Part shown: positions 9,081 to 20,892 of the stretch, piece after piece
Position numbering within the stretch: position 1 is the stretch's first letter
How the letters are laid out: each line of letters begins with the position of its first letter
NCBI GenBank assembly: GCA_014238205.1
Contig: JABABM010000020.1
Coordinates: 1 to 43,221 of the forward strand
DNA: 43,221 bases
Source of the DNA: Phycisphaerales bacterium
Lineage (GTDB): Bacteria > Planctomycetota > Phycisphaerae > Phycisphaerales > SM1A02
Reading direction: 5' to 3'
Made by a program: the position numbers and the translations under genes
The notes under the pieces: model-generated
What the model saw: the letters and a program-made list of their open reading frames with translations, nothing else
Told to the model about the DNA's origin: nothing
Databases searched by the model: none

Positions 9081-10135
9081 GGTGATCCACTCCCGGACCG
9101 CAGTATTGACATGGCTCGCTCGATTGCCGAGGCACGCCCAGCTGCAGCCTCCGTGAGATCAATCTCCAGGGGTTCTTCGACTCTCAACTCCGGAAACTCG
9201 CTTGCAACCCCCGGCTGCAGGGGAACATTTCCGGAAACCGACGCGGCCAGGGCTCGGGCCGTCTCGTCCGAGAGCAATGCCATGAGTAGTTGCTCCCCGG
9301 CAGCCGGATTCGGCCCCCCGGACACGATTGCCACCGTATTGGGCATCATGAAGGTGCCGCCCCCGGCAACCCCCTGTTCATGCCAGGGATACACCATTGC
9401 CACCGGCAGTCCCCTCCGCTGTGCGGCACGCACGTCATCCGCATCCGTGAACCCGATGCCTGCTTCGCCATGCACGATGGCGTCGACCACGGCGGCATTG
9501 CCTCCAGGAAGCAGGCGGGCTTCATTGGACTGCAAACCCCTGAGAAACTCGCCGTACCGCTCGGGCCACAGAGTGGCCATGACACCCAGGTGGCCACCGG
9601 TGGTCCCGAACCTTGGATCTGCAAGGACGATCTGCTGCTTCCAACGTGGGGCAGTGGCTGCTTCCCAGGTGGCAGGGACGTCACCTGCCGGGGTTCGATC
9701 CGGGTTGTATGCAATGACCCGTGGGCGTGGTGAAAATCCAAACCACCGCCAGTTGGAGTCACGCCACGATTCCGGCCAGTCCACGAGTTCAGGCTGTTCA
9801 CATCGAGCGAGTACCCCGTCCTCGGCCAGGTCGATGGTCTGCATGGCCTCGGATGACCAGAAGACATCCGCCACCGGGTGATCACGCTCTGCACGAAGTC
9901 GCTCGACCAGGCCAGTCGTCTTCTTCGCCTCGGTGTCTCCCACCATCAGCACATCGATGCCGGTTCGATCCTCGAACTCCTGGAGGATTGGTTTTGCAAC
10001 GTGTTCATCCACTGACACGTAAACGACAACCTGCTCCCCTGGAGGAGTATCACCGCAGGAAGCCAGGCAGCAGGCTGCCAGCAACGCAGTGAACAACTCA
10101 GTCCCCGGACCCCTCCTCGGGTTCTTCCGGGGCAC
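9077..10135 (-). CDS. ABC transporter solute-binding lipoprotein, iron(III) type
   Basis: This is an extracellular solute-binding protein of the FutA/FbpA type: VVVYVSVDEHVAKPI, then FEDRTGIDV, a central WPERYGEFL segment and GGNAAVVDAIVHGEAGIGFTD. It should capture ferric iron or a related ligand and hand it to the permease encoded next, whose ATG overlaps this stop. The signal peptide has a lipobox LASC just before GDTPPG. The frame is open up to an ATG at 10198, but that would overlap the upstream gene by 101 bases. I prefer the GTG at 10135, which gives an Arg/Lys-rich n-region and a GGAAG element upstream; a TTG at 10096, just after the upstream stop and behind a GGGGA, is the alternative. 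Substrate assignment is by family resemblance. Confidence 0.87.
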   Translation of the reverse strand: MPRKNPRRGPGTELFTALLAACCLASCGDTPPGEQVVVYVSVDEHVAKPILQEFEDRTGIDVLMVGDTEAKKTTGLVERLRAERDHPVADVFWSSEAMQTIDLAEDGVLARCEQPELVDWPESWRDSNWRWFGFSPRPRVIAYNPDRTPAGDVPATWEAATAPRWKQQIVLADPRFGTTGGHLGVMATLWPERYGEFLRGLQSNEARLLPGGNAAVVDAIVHGEAGIGFTDADDVRAAQRRGLPVAMVYPWHEQGVAGGGTFMMPNTVAIVSGGPNPAAGEQLLMALLSDETARALAASVSGNVPLQPGVASEFPELRVEEPLEIDLTEAAAGRASAIERAMSILRSGSGSP

Positions 10136-11834
10136 TGTCTTCCGACGGAGTCGCTGGTTCCGTATTGGTTGCATCATCATCACCAGCCTTTGCCGCATCG
10201 TATTCGACAGCGTCCGTTACTTCTCCGGCATTGCCAAAGTAGTGCTTGATGAGCTCGTGGTATTTCCGCGGGAGCTGTGCATCGCTGAAAGCCTCGTCAA
10301 AGCCCTCGGCGGACCTGCTCATGACGTCCTGGAATGACTTGGAAGACTGCCCTGTTCGAAGCGGTCCCTCCGTCTCCAACTGCCCGATCACGGGTCCACC
10401 GGTACTTCCATTTGACTCCTGCCGAGCGGTGGTGTTCGTATCGTCCTCTGCCACGTCCATTCCGCCTCCACCGAGGTTGCCCATGCGGCCCATGCTCGAG
10501 GGAAGTCCACGGCCAAGTGACTGGCAACTGCTTCTGCAGGCTGACTGTGCCGCTCGTGCCTGCTTGAGCATCTGCTGTGCCTGCTCCAGTTCAGAAAGCT
10601 GGTTGCCCATCTCCTTTCCGAAACTGCTGCTGCCCGGAGTGCCGTTCTTGCACTGACCGGCCATCTTGCTGCAGGCCTTTCCAAGCTTGTTGCAGGCCTG
10701 CTGAGATGACTGCTGTGACTTCATGAGGTCCATCAACTGCTGTCGCTGCTGCTCATTGAGTTGCTCGGCCTGCTGCAAGGCTTCCTCAAGTGCAGCGGGA
10801 TCACCTGCCAACTGCTCGTCGAGCCCGGCTTGTTTCAACGCCTCCTTGAGCGATGCTTCATCCGCGGCCAGTTCCTTGAGTTGCTCGGCAAGTGCTTCCA
10901 GTTGCTCCGAAAGTGCTTCCCGCTCCTCTTCGGACATTGAACCTGATGCAAGCTGCTCCTGCATGGCTTCAAGTGCCGAAGCAGCCTTGCTGAAATCACC
11001 CTCAGAAAGTGCTTCCGCAATCTCACTGGCTGCCGGGCTGCCAGGCTGGTCCAGTTGTCGAAGTGATTCACGAAGCGATTCCATCGCCTGCCCCTGCTCA
11101 CCCGACACGACCTCGTCAAGCGCTCGCTCGATTTCCGTCATCTGCTTCAACTGTTCGCGGCGAGTTTCCTCAAGTGCCAGTTCCTCCCCCGACTCCCTGG
11201 CCCTGGCCTCTTCCATCTCCTGGAGCAGTTCCGACATGGCCTCTTTCAACTGGGGTTGGGCCTCTATGACGGATGTCACGTCATCCATGGACGTGTCCGT
11301 CTCCATCACGACACTGGTGTCCTTGGCGGGCCGGGGTGAGGAAGCAAACAGGTCCGCCTGGCCCATGAAACCAATCAGCAGAGCTGCGATGATGATGACC
11401 GGCGGTGCCCACCAGTTGCCAGGCGGTACGGGACGCAGTGTTCGCCGAACCCGTTCGGCAGTACGTGGGTCCCCTGCCGTAGCAGACGCATCCTTGACAA
11501 CCGCGAGGGCAACTGGATCTCCTCGCCGAGCCATCTGGAGTGCAGTCCCAAGTCGATCGTCAAGATCAAGCTGGTGATCAACGAGGGCAGCCATGGCCAG
11601 ATCGCTGGGTCGAACCATCAGCCAGGCGAGCATCGTGGTCACTGCAAGAAGGACCAGCAGTCCGTATGCAATGACCGGCCATGGAAGAAAGGACTCGGCA
11701 GGAAGACGATCGAGAATCGACAGAATCAGGACCACGCAGGCCAAGGCACAGGAAGCGTACTGGCAGGCATGCAATGTACGAGATACTCGCACACGAGATC
11801 GTGCCATGTCGATGAGCTTGTGGACTGATTCCAT
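10098..11834 (-). CDS. DUF4175-like membrane protein with long coiled coil
   Basis: The protein has 578 residues from the ATG at 11834, which is followed by MESVHKLIDMARSR. An in-frame ATG at 11957 would overlap the upstream gene and adds an unlikely leader, so I reject it. Membrane segments lie at about 25-42, 52-74 and 145-160. A long Glu/Gln/Ala/Leu-rich coiled coil runs from about 185 to 400, then a segment with scattered cysteines (ACNKLGKACSKMAGQC), a Gly/Met stretch and an acidic tail. The architecture resembles DUF4175-type proteins commonly found beside MoxR/VWA clusters in planctomycetes. It probably works with the VWA module 3.5 kb downstream, although transporter genes intervene. 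Function is unknown. Confidence 0.75.
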   Translation of the reverse strand: MESVHKLIDMARSRVRVSRTLHACQYASCALACVVLILSILDRLPAESFLPWPVIAYGLLVLLAVTTMLAWLMVRPSDLAMAALVDHQLDLDDRLGTALQMARRGDPVALAVVKDASATAGDPRTAERVRRTLRPVPPGNWWAPPVIIIAALLIGFMGQADLFASSPRPAKDTSVVMETDTSMDDVTSVIEAQPQLKEAMSELLQEMEEARARESGEELALEETRREQLKQMTEIERALDEVVSGEQGQAMESLRESLRQLDQPGSPAASEIAEALSEGDFSKAASALEAMQEQLASGSMSEEEREALSEQLEALAEQLKELAADEASLKEALKQAGLDEQLAGDPAALEEALQQAEQLNEQQRQQLMDLMKSQQSSQQACNKLGKACSKMAGQCKNGTPGSSSFGKEMGNQLSELEQAQQMLKQARAAQSACRSSCQSLGRGLPSSMGRMGNLGGGGMDVAEDDTNTTARQESNGSTGGPVIGQLETEGPLRTGQSSKSFQDVMSRSAEGFDEAFSDAQLPRKYHELIKHYFGNAGEVTDAVEYDAAKAGDDDATNTEPATPSEDSAPEEPEEGSGD

Positions 11835-11848
11835 GCCTGCAGTGTACG

Positions 11849-12412
11849 TCAGGCAGTGCCTCGATTCCGCCATCGAAGCAGGAAAACAAGGCACCATGTC
11901 CCCAGGGCAAACGAACAGAGGACCACGGCGATGATTCCACTGATGAGCATGGTCCACATGACGCTGTCAACCGGATCCGGGCCAACGACGTACTCCGTGT
12001 CGACCTCGACCGATGCAGCACCTGCCGCAGGGGTTCCAGTGACAATCCATCTGCCGGTACGTGGAAACGTGACGTCACCAACCGAAGACCCACTCCTGCT
12101 GCCAAGTTTGTAGTTCAATGGAAAGGATCGTTGATGCATTGGCAGGGATTCTCCGGTGGCAGGATCGAGAAACTCGATGTGCATGTCGTAGTTCGCCACT
12201 GGTGGCGAACCGTCGGTGGACTCGATGCACACGAGCCATGTTCCCGGTGTCATGACATTGATGTCGGTCTCACCCGGGATCGTGATTGGCTTGAAGTTGA
12301 TCTGCCGGATCGACTTGAGGAGTGCACCAGCGACAACTGCTGCAGCAACAACCAACAGGATCACGGCCAGCATGTACCAGGCACGTGATGGAGCGAGCCC
12401 TGAGCTTTCCAT
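11849..12412 (-). CDS. Small membrane protein of unknown function
   Basis: This 187-residue protein has a membrane segment at about 13-33 and another near the C-terminus (about 152-178, TMLISGIIAVVLCSFALG), ending in a short basic tail. Between them is a roughly 115-residue segment predicted to lie outside the membrane, rich in beta-type sequence (VTFPRTGRWIVTGTP). I do not recognise a family. Its ATG shares one base with the stop of the NrnA-like gene (TGATG), and 14 bases separate it from the DUF4175-like gene, so it is co-transcribed with both. The sandwich-like domain could bind a ligand or partner, but nothing in the sequence identifies one. Confidence 0.8.
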   Translation of the reverse strand: MESSGLAPSRAWYMLAVILLVVAAAVVAGALLKSIRQINFKPITIPGETDINVMTPGTWLVCIESTDGSPPVANYDMHIEFLDPATGESLPMHQRSFPLNYKLGSRSGSSVGDVTFPRTGRWIVTGTPAAGAASVEVDTEYVVGPDPVDSVMWTMLISGIIAVVLCSFALGTWCLVFLLRWRNRGTA

Positions 12413-13437
12413 CAGGATCCTGCTGCAGCCGACAATGCTTCCATCAACTTGGCGCGGGCCGCGGGAAGATCCTGGGCGATCCTGGCCCCACTGGCGCGAA
12501 CATGGCCACCACCGCCCAATTTCACCGCAACCTCGCTGACATCGATGGTCTTCGCCTCTTCTGCCGGTGGTTTTGAACGAAGGCTGATCTTCGTTGCCCC
12601 GTCATCCTCCGCATAGAGAAGGAAGGATGCTCGGACGGTACCGATCGACAGGGGCTGGTTGACCAGGCCCTCGACCTCGACACGCTCGGCACCGGTTTCA
12701 GAAAAGTCGTCGGCTGTCAACTGCATGACGACGCACGTGCCATCGAAGACAAACTCCATGGAACCCAGAGCCCGTGCAAGGAGGCCCAACTTCCCGGGAG
12801 TTCCTTCTTCTTCGAGCATCCTGTACATCCTGTCACGATCGACCCCGGACTTGATGAGGCGGGAAGCCATTTCGAACGCAGCCGAATCAGCATTGGAATG
12901 ACGGAACCAACCAGTATCCGTAGCAAGGCCTGTAAAGAGGGCCTCGCCAACGCCTTCTCCATCGATGTTGATGCCCATTTCATCAAGGAGGCGAAGCACC
13001 ATCATGGTTGCAGAAGCACACGAGGTGTCGATGATTCGATCAGGTGCAATGTCATTCCCGACAGGATGATGATCCATGCCGATGATGCGATCTCGGCGGG
13101 CCTTCAACCAATCCGAGAGAGGGCCCACCTGGACCCACGCCCCCGTATCGACAAGGATGATCAGGTCGGGCTCACCGGTTGGATCCGTCTCGGAATCGGT
13201 AAAGGGTGTATCCCCAGCCAGCATCCTGAGCGTCGAAGAAATGGGACCGACCAGGTGGATCCCGACATCCTGTGGCAATGCACGAGCAAGGGCCAGACAG
13301 GATCCCATTGCATCCCCGTCAGGCTTGCGATGCGTAACAACCAGGAGAGAGCCTGCGTTTCGCACACGTTCTGCCAGGTCGGGCCAGGTTGTCGTCGTCT
13401 CGTAGGTTTCCATATGCAGACTGTACCTTGGAAGCAT
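12412..13437 (-). CDS. DHH/DHHA1 phosphoesterase, NrnA-like (oligoribonuclease / pAp phosphatase)
   Basis: The DHH family motifs are in order: HRKPDGDAMGS, then DTGAWVQVG, then GMDHHPVGND (the DHH motif), then GLATDTGWFRHSN, and the C-terminal DHHA1 motif GGGGHVRASG. NrnA-type enzymes degrade very short RNA oligomers and, in many bacteria, dephosphorylate 3',5'-pAp. The start is uncertain: the ATG at 13437 comes four bases after the ribF stop and gives about 341 residues; alternatives are 13452 (overlapping ribF) and 13413. It sits directly downstream of ribF. Genes for NrnA and RibF are neighbours in many bacteria, often with rbfA and truB, which are not visible here. Confidence 0.88.
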   Translation of the reverse strand: MLPRYSLHMETYETTTTWPDLAERVRNAGSLLVVTHRKPDGDAMGSCLALARALPQDVGIHLVGPISSTLRMLAGDTPFTDSETDPTGEPDLIILVDTGAWVQVGPLSDWLKARRDRIIGMDHHPVGNDIAPDRIIDTSCASATMMVLRLLDEMGINIDGEGVGEALFTGLATDTGWFRHSNADSAAFEMASRLIKSGVDRDRMYRMLEEEGTPGKLGLLARALGSMEFVFDGTCVVMQLTADDFSETGAERVEVEGLVNQPLSIGTVRASFLLYAEDDGATKISLRSKPPAEEAKTIDVSEVAVKLGGGGHVRASGARIAQDLPAARAKLMEALSAAAGS

Positions 13438-13441
13438 GCTC

Positions 13442-14368
13442 TCATGAGCCATGGGTCGACCCGACGTCACTCCCACACTGCCGGATTGCTTCAACATCAT
13501 GTTCCATCTGTTCCATCAACGCCTCCATCGAGTCGAAGGCGACCTGGTCCCTGATCAGGCGATCGAACTTGACCTTGATCCACCAGCCGTAGTCATCCAG
13601 TGGACCGTCATGATCCAGGAGATGTACTTCGCAGAGTCGATCAACGGTCTCGAACGTCGGTTTTTCGCCGACGCTGATTGCAGCGAGCCGATGTTCCCCA
13701 CCAGGCAGGACCGCCCTTCCCGCATACACGCCATCCCGAGGAAGAATCATGTCGCCATGGTCCAGGTTCGCAGTCGGCATCGACAGGGCTCTGCCTCGCT
13801 TCTCTCCCTCGACGACCCGGCCCTCCAGTGACCAGCACCGTCCGAGCAATGCATTGGCATCCTCGATCCTGCCCTCCTCCAGGAATGTTCGAATCAAGCC
13901 GCTGCGGACAACCACCTCCTCGCCGCCAGGGAGTGTTGCCGTAATCGGTTCGACAACGACCGTTTCAAACCCCGACGTGCCACCAACTGTTGACAGGAGT
14001 CGTACATCACCGGCCCGATCCCTGCCGAAATGAAAATCCGGCCCTTCGACCAGTACGTCGGGGTGAAACTCATCCACGAACCATGCGATGAAGTCCCCGG
14101 GTGATTGGGCAAGTCGCTGGGGTGTCGGTTCCATCTCGACAACTCGATCGCACCCGGTCTCTTCCAGGAGATGAGAACGCCCTGCAGCAGTTGTCAGCCT
14201 TCGTTGTTCCGCTCCAGGATCGAGAACCGTGACCGGGTGAGGTTCAAAGGTCAATGCCACAACCTCGCCGGCAGATCCAGCACGACGGCGGGCTTCCTGC
14301 ACAAGTGACTGGTGAGCAAGATGAACCCCATCGAAATTGCCAATAAGCAGTGCAGTGATGCCTCGCAT
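13442..14368 (-). CDS. ribF: Bifunctional riboflavin kinase / FAD synthetase
   Basis: The protein has 308 residues from the ATG at 14368 (MRGITALLIGNFDGVH). The adenylyltransferase half shows GNFDGVHLAHQ (HLAH replacing the more usual HLGH) and LTFEPHP; the flavokinase half shows MPTANL and PRDGVYAG. It converts riboflavin to FMN and then to FAD. A longer in-frame reading reaches 15433 but lies antisense to the glutamate dehydrogenase gene and carries no RibF similarity, so it is a shadow. ribF heads the ten-gene minus-strand array. Its start lies 90 bases from the divergent gdh start, so both promoters should be in 14369-14458; the AT-rich TATTTTTACAT just upstream of ribF on the minus strand is a plausible -10 region. 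Confidence 0.94.
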   Translation of the reverse strand: MRGITALLIGNFDGVHLAHQSLVQEARRRAGSAGEVVALTFEPHPVTVLDPGAEQRRLTTAAGRSHLLEETGCDRVVEMEPTPQRLAQSPGDFIAWFVDEFHPDVLVEGPDFHFGRDRAGDVRLLSTVGGTSGFETVVVEPITATLPGGEEVVVRSGLIRTFLEEGRIEDANALLGRCWSLEGRVVEGEKRGRALSMPTANLDHGDMILPRDGVYAGRAVLPGGEHRLAAISVGEKPTFETVDRLCEVHLLDHDGPLDDYGWWIKVKFDRLIRDQVAFDSMEALMEQMEHDVEAIRQCGSDVGSTHGS

Positions 14369-14458
14369 TGATGTAAAAATACGCGTTCCAGTCCAAGAAG
14401 CCAAGTTCCACAGCTCAAACCCTTGATTCGCGCGCCTTGCCTCGGTATTCATACCCCG

Positions 14459-17428
<2,970 letters not shown>

Positions 17429-17455
17429 AGCCCACGTGCTTGAAAGCAGTGAACA

Positions 17456-18799
17456 ATGAACGCACGCCGCATCCTGCTGTCTGTTGCCTGCATCATGATG
17501 CCACTCTTCCTTCAAGGACCGGCGGCCGAAGGAAGCGGTATCGAAGAACGACCGAGGGTCATTGTTCATATCACGCGGGCGAAGCAGGTCGCCGGTCATA
17601 TTGAATTCGAGGACGACTCGGTGCTTGTCATTGAATCGCTGACGGGCATCCATGAAAGCTGGCCAAAAAGCCAGTTGCTGGACATCCTTCGGCTCGAGGA
17701 TCTTCCGGTTCCTCAACATGGAACGGTCATCCTTCGATCCGGCAAGAACCGGAAGGGCCTGATTGTCCGGGATGATTTCGACCAGATCGAGATCCTCGTG
17801 TCCGAGATTCCAATTGTCATGGATCGAAGCGAAGTCAGCCACATTGTTCTGGATCCCACCTTCGAAGAGCAGTACGTCGATCGCAAACTGCTCTCGAGAA
17901 ACGGGGGCATCCATGCACAGCTTGCACTCTGCCAGTGGCTGATCAATGAACATGAATACGACCTGGCACGGATTGAGCTTGACGAGGCCGACATGTCCAA
18001 AGCCGACGGCGATGCGGCCCGGAAGCTCCGGTCACTCAATGCACAGTTGAAACTGCATACTGCCGAATCGAACCGGTCAGGACCCGGAACCGGTCAGGAC
18101 AAGAAGAAGAACGACGATACCCCGAGGCTGCTTACGTCCGAGGAAGTCAATCTTGTACGCGTCTACGAGATCGACATGACCAACCCCCCCCGGGTACTGG
18201 TTCCCAGGGACGTGATCGAGAAACTGATCAGCAGGCACGGCACGAGCGACCTGATCCCCGATACGGAAGCCGAACAGGCCGATCTCTTCAGGGCCGACTC
18301 GATTGAAATCGTGAAGATCATGTTCCGCCTGCGGACCCATGACTTGTACAACCGCATCCAGGTGATCAGTGAACCTGTGTCACTCAAGCTCTTCCGCGAA
18401 CGGATTCATGACAGTTGGCTCAACAACAACTGCTCCACGAATCGCTGCCATGGAGGCACCGATTCCGGTCGGCTTCGGCTCAGGCGGGATCCACTGACAA
18501 GCGATCGGACTTGCTATACCAACATGATCGTCCTTGAACGGTTCAGAACATTGGATGGCATGCCGATCATCGACTGGGAACGACCAGCCCGATCGCTGCT
18601 CCTCCAGTATGGGCTTCCACGGAGCGAGACGATGACGCCTCATCCCGACGTACCAGGCTGGACGCCGGTGTTCGATACCAGGCATCGAGAACTTATGAAC
18701 AACAGCATCAGTTGGATGAACTCGATGAAGACGACCCCGAGACCCCAGTACCCGATCCCTGATCTGTCTCCGGGGAAGGCCGTTCCTGAAGGCCCCTGA
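17456..18799 (+). CDS. Secreted protein of unknown function with C-terminal CX4CH motif
   Basis: The protein has 447 residues with a signal peptide (NARRILLSVACIMMPLFLQG, cleavage near AEG). Residues 35-140 contain two beta-rich repeats (VAGHIEFEDDSVLVIESLTG and ILRSGKNRKGLIVRDDF) that could be SH3-like barrels. A helical middle part follows, then a region from about 320 with NNNCSTNRCHGG. That CX4CH spacing resembles a non-standard c-type haem attachment site within a cytochrome-like domain that continues to LLLQYGLPR. The haem assignment is inference. The stop codon sits within a perfect hairpin (GGCCCC-TGAC-GGGGCC, 18791-18806) followed by CCGG-AAGA-CCGG; there is no T-run, so I do not call a terminator. 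The gene follows gdh after 27 bases. Confidence 0.75.
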   Translation: MNARRILLSVACIMMPLFLQGPAAEGSGIEERPRVIVHITRAKQVAGHIEFEDDSVLVIESLTGIHESWPKSQLLDILRLEDLPVPQHGTVILRSGKNRKGLIVRDDFDQIEILVSEIPIVMDRSEVSHIVLDPTFEEQYVDRKLLSRNGGIHAQLALCQWLINEHEYDLARIELDEADMSKADGDAARKLRSLNAQLKLHTAESNRSGPGTGQDKKKNDDTPRLLTSEEVNLVRVYEIDMTNPPRVLVPRDVIEKLISRHGTSDLIPDTEAEQADLFRADSIEIVKIMFRLRTHDLYNRIQVISEPVSLKLFRERIHDSWLNNNCSTNRCHGGTDSGRLRLRRDPLTSDRTCYTNMIVLERFRTLDGMPIIDWERPARSLLLQYGLPRSETMTPHPDVPGWTPVFDTRHRELMNNSISWMNSMKTTPRPQYPIPDLSPGKAVPEGP

Positions 18800-18878
18800 C
18801 GGGGCCGGAAGACCGGCTTCAGCAGTCCCAAGGTGATACACTGTGAGGCCCGGACAAGAAACCAGAAGGAACCTGATC

Positions 18879-20861
18879 ATGCTTTGGAAATGCCTCTCGA
18901 CTGAACGGACATTCGCACTGCTCCTTGCAGGATCCACCCTGCTGATGGGGTGTGAACACGAGGCCTCCCTCGACCAGGCACGAGCCAGCGCCGAAGCCCA
19001 CCAGGCGGAGGGTGTTGTCGCTGCAGCCGGGAAGAACCCCGAGCAGTTGAAGAAGGCAATCAGCCGCATCCGTTCTATCCGGGGTGGAACGAAGATCCAG
19101 CAGGCCAACCGTGATCTGCTCCTGGCCTCGACACAGATCAAGCTCGGCCAGATCGAAGTCGATGCATTCAACACGATCGAATTGTCGCTTCGGAACGAGA
19201 TCAGTCACCTCAACAGCCTCATCGATCTCATGCACTCACTCCAGGTCTTCATCGACAAGCGGGATATTTCGATCGATCAACTTGGAAGTGGTCCTCTCCA
19301 GCAACAACGATCGCAACTTGAAACAACCAAGGCCGCCCTGCACCGACAACTCAACGACATGCAGGCTCCTGTCAGTGCGATGGATGAGGAGAACGCCAGC
19401 CAATCTGCGCGAATCAGTGACCTGCGGCGAGCGGCTGAATCACTTCGGGAAGAACAGGCTTCACTGGGCCTCATTGAAGGATTCGATGCATTCCAACGAT
19501 CAATCGAGGTCGACAACGAAGCCGACAAGTTGGCGATCGAAGTGGCCCGGAGGCAGATCCTCCTGGACCTGGAAACCCAGCCGATCATTGATCACACGCG
19601 GCTTGCTTCGGTCCAGACCCAGGAACACATCGAAGAAGTCACTGCAGCGCATGGAACACTTGAATCCATTGTCGATTCCTACTCGTCTCAATCAAGTTCC
19701 GCTCGAACACTGCTCAATCGGATGAACGACGAGGTCAATGCCGCCATGCAGTCCCTCAATGAGCAGGACACCGGGCCATTGACGCACTCCTATGCGTCTG
19801 CTCGCAGCACCCTTGAGAAAGCCGCTGGTGACGCCCGGTCTGGATCGAGGGGCATCGACAAGACCGGGAAGAATGCCGCCTCGTTCCTCCAGAGCCAGGC
19901 ACACCTGCTTGTGTTCCAGGTTGACGGAAGCCGCCTTCGAGGACTCATGGAACGACAAGGACTCCTTGGTCGACTTTCAAGCAGCCAGATCATTGGCAAT
20001 CGCGACTCGTATGCAATGCAGTTGAAGAAGGTCGAGAACACCATTGCAGAGGTCAATGCCGGTGCAAAATCCGCCGGAGAAGCCGCCGTACAGGCCCTTG
20101 GCAATGTCCGAGGAGGCGAAGTTGACCAGATTCGAAGCGAGATCGAAACGACGATGAACATGATGGGCATCGAGTTCACCGCTGCTCCAACTCCCCCAGC
20201 GATGCCCGGTCATTCAACACCAGCACCAACGACAGCACCCCAAGCAACAGCAGGCCCCCGGTTTGATACTCCCCGGAGACTTCTCGAGTACGTCACATCG
20301 TTGAATAGTTCAGACATGACAAGACGAGACAAGATTCTCGCCTTGATGGATGTGGAGGTTGCAACGACACCGGAAGCAATTATGCAAAAGAATGCACCAC
20401 TCGAAGCTCACGACGTCTTAGCGGATTTCGAACTGGCAGCCCGGGAGTCAGGACATGCCGAGTTGGTCACAAAAGTAAAGGAGATGACAAGCATGCAGGA
20501 TACAATGGGCGTCTCTCCCTTTCCCTTCATGATGGAAACATTGGAGACGACTTCCGACACGACCGCGAAGGTGAACGTCGAGTACGACCTCAGCCACGTC
20601 GGATCGGGGAAGATGCCAGGGCATGTTGTTCACCTCGTGAAGACCAGTGAGGGCTGGAAGGTCGACTTGGACAACCAGGACCAGGAAGGAGCCGGAGGAG
20701 TGTTTGGACTGCCCGGGGAGGATCAGTTCGAGATGGACGGGTTTATGGAAGGCATCCTCGGGACCTTCAAGAAAATCACCAGGCAGATCCGGAATGGCAC
20801 CATCACGACAGGAAGTCAACTGAATAAGGCATTTCTAGAAGCCATGCAGGGCGATAACTGA
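18879..20861 (+). CDS. Coiled-coil lipoprotein of unknown function
   Basis: The protein has 660 residues from the ATG at 18879, preceded eight bases earlier by AGAAGGA; a GTG at 18843 is a weaker start. The signal peptide ends in a lipobox LLMGC, so it is likely a membrane-anchored lipoprotein. Most of the chain (about 30-430) is helical with heptad character. A Pro/Thr/Ala linker follows (near nt 20185-20255), then a C-terminal domain beginning FDTPRRLLEYVTSL and ending GTITTGSQLNKAF. That C-terminal domain is clearly related to the whole mature part of the next gene. No known family is recognised. The pair looks like a duplication in which one copy gained a coiled-coil front. Confidence 0.82.
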   Translation: MLWKCLSTERTFALLLAGSTLLMGCEHEASLDQARASAEAHQAEGVVAAAGKNPEQLKKAISRIRSIRGGTKIQQANRDLLLASTQIKLGQIEVDAFNTIELSLRNEISHLNSLIDLMHSLQVFIDKRDISIDQLGSGPLQQQRSQLETTKAALHRQLNDMQAPVSAMDEENASQSARISDLRRAAESLREEQASLGLIEGFDAFQRSIEVDNEADKLAIEVARRQILLDLETQPIIDHTRLASVQTQEHIEEVTAAHGTLESIVDSYSSQSSSARTLLNRMNDEVNAAMQSLNEQDTGPLTHSYASARSTLEKAAGDARSGSRGIDKTGKNAASFLQSQAHLLVFQVDGSRLRGLMERQGLLGRLSSSQIIGNRDSYAMQLKKVENTIAEVNAGAKSAGEAAVQALGNVRGGEVDQIRSEIETTMNMMGIEFTAAPTPPAMPGHSTPAPTTAPQATAGPRFDTPRRLLEYVTSLNSSDMTRRDKILALMDVEVATTPEAIMQKNAPLEAHDVLADFELAARESGHAELVTKVKEMTSMQDTMGVSPFPFMMETLETTSDTTAKVNVEYDLSHVGSGKMPGHVVHLVKTSEGWKVDLDNQDQEGAGGVFGLPGEDQFEMDGFMEGILGTFKKITRQIRNGTITTGSQLNKAFLEAMQGDN

Positions 20862-20892
20862 TCCGATCGCCTGCAAGACCTGCCTGCCCTTC

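Noticed and set aside
18791-18816. Hairpins at the stop of the CX4CH protein gene as an intrinsic terminator
   Set aside because: Two perfect short stems are present but no T-run follows, so termination there is not supported.
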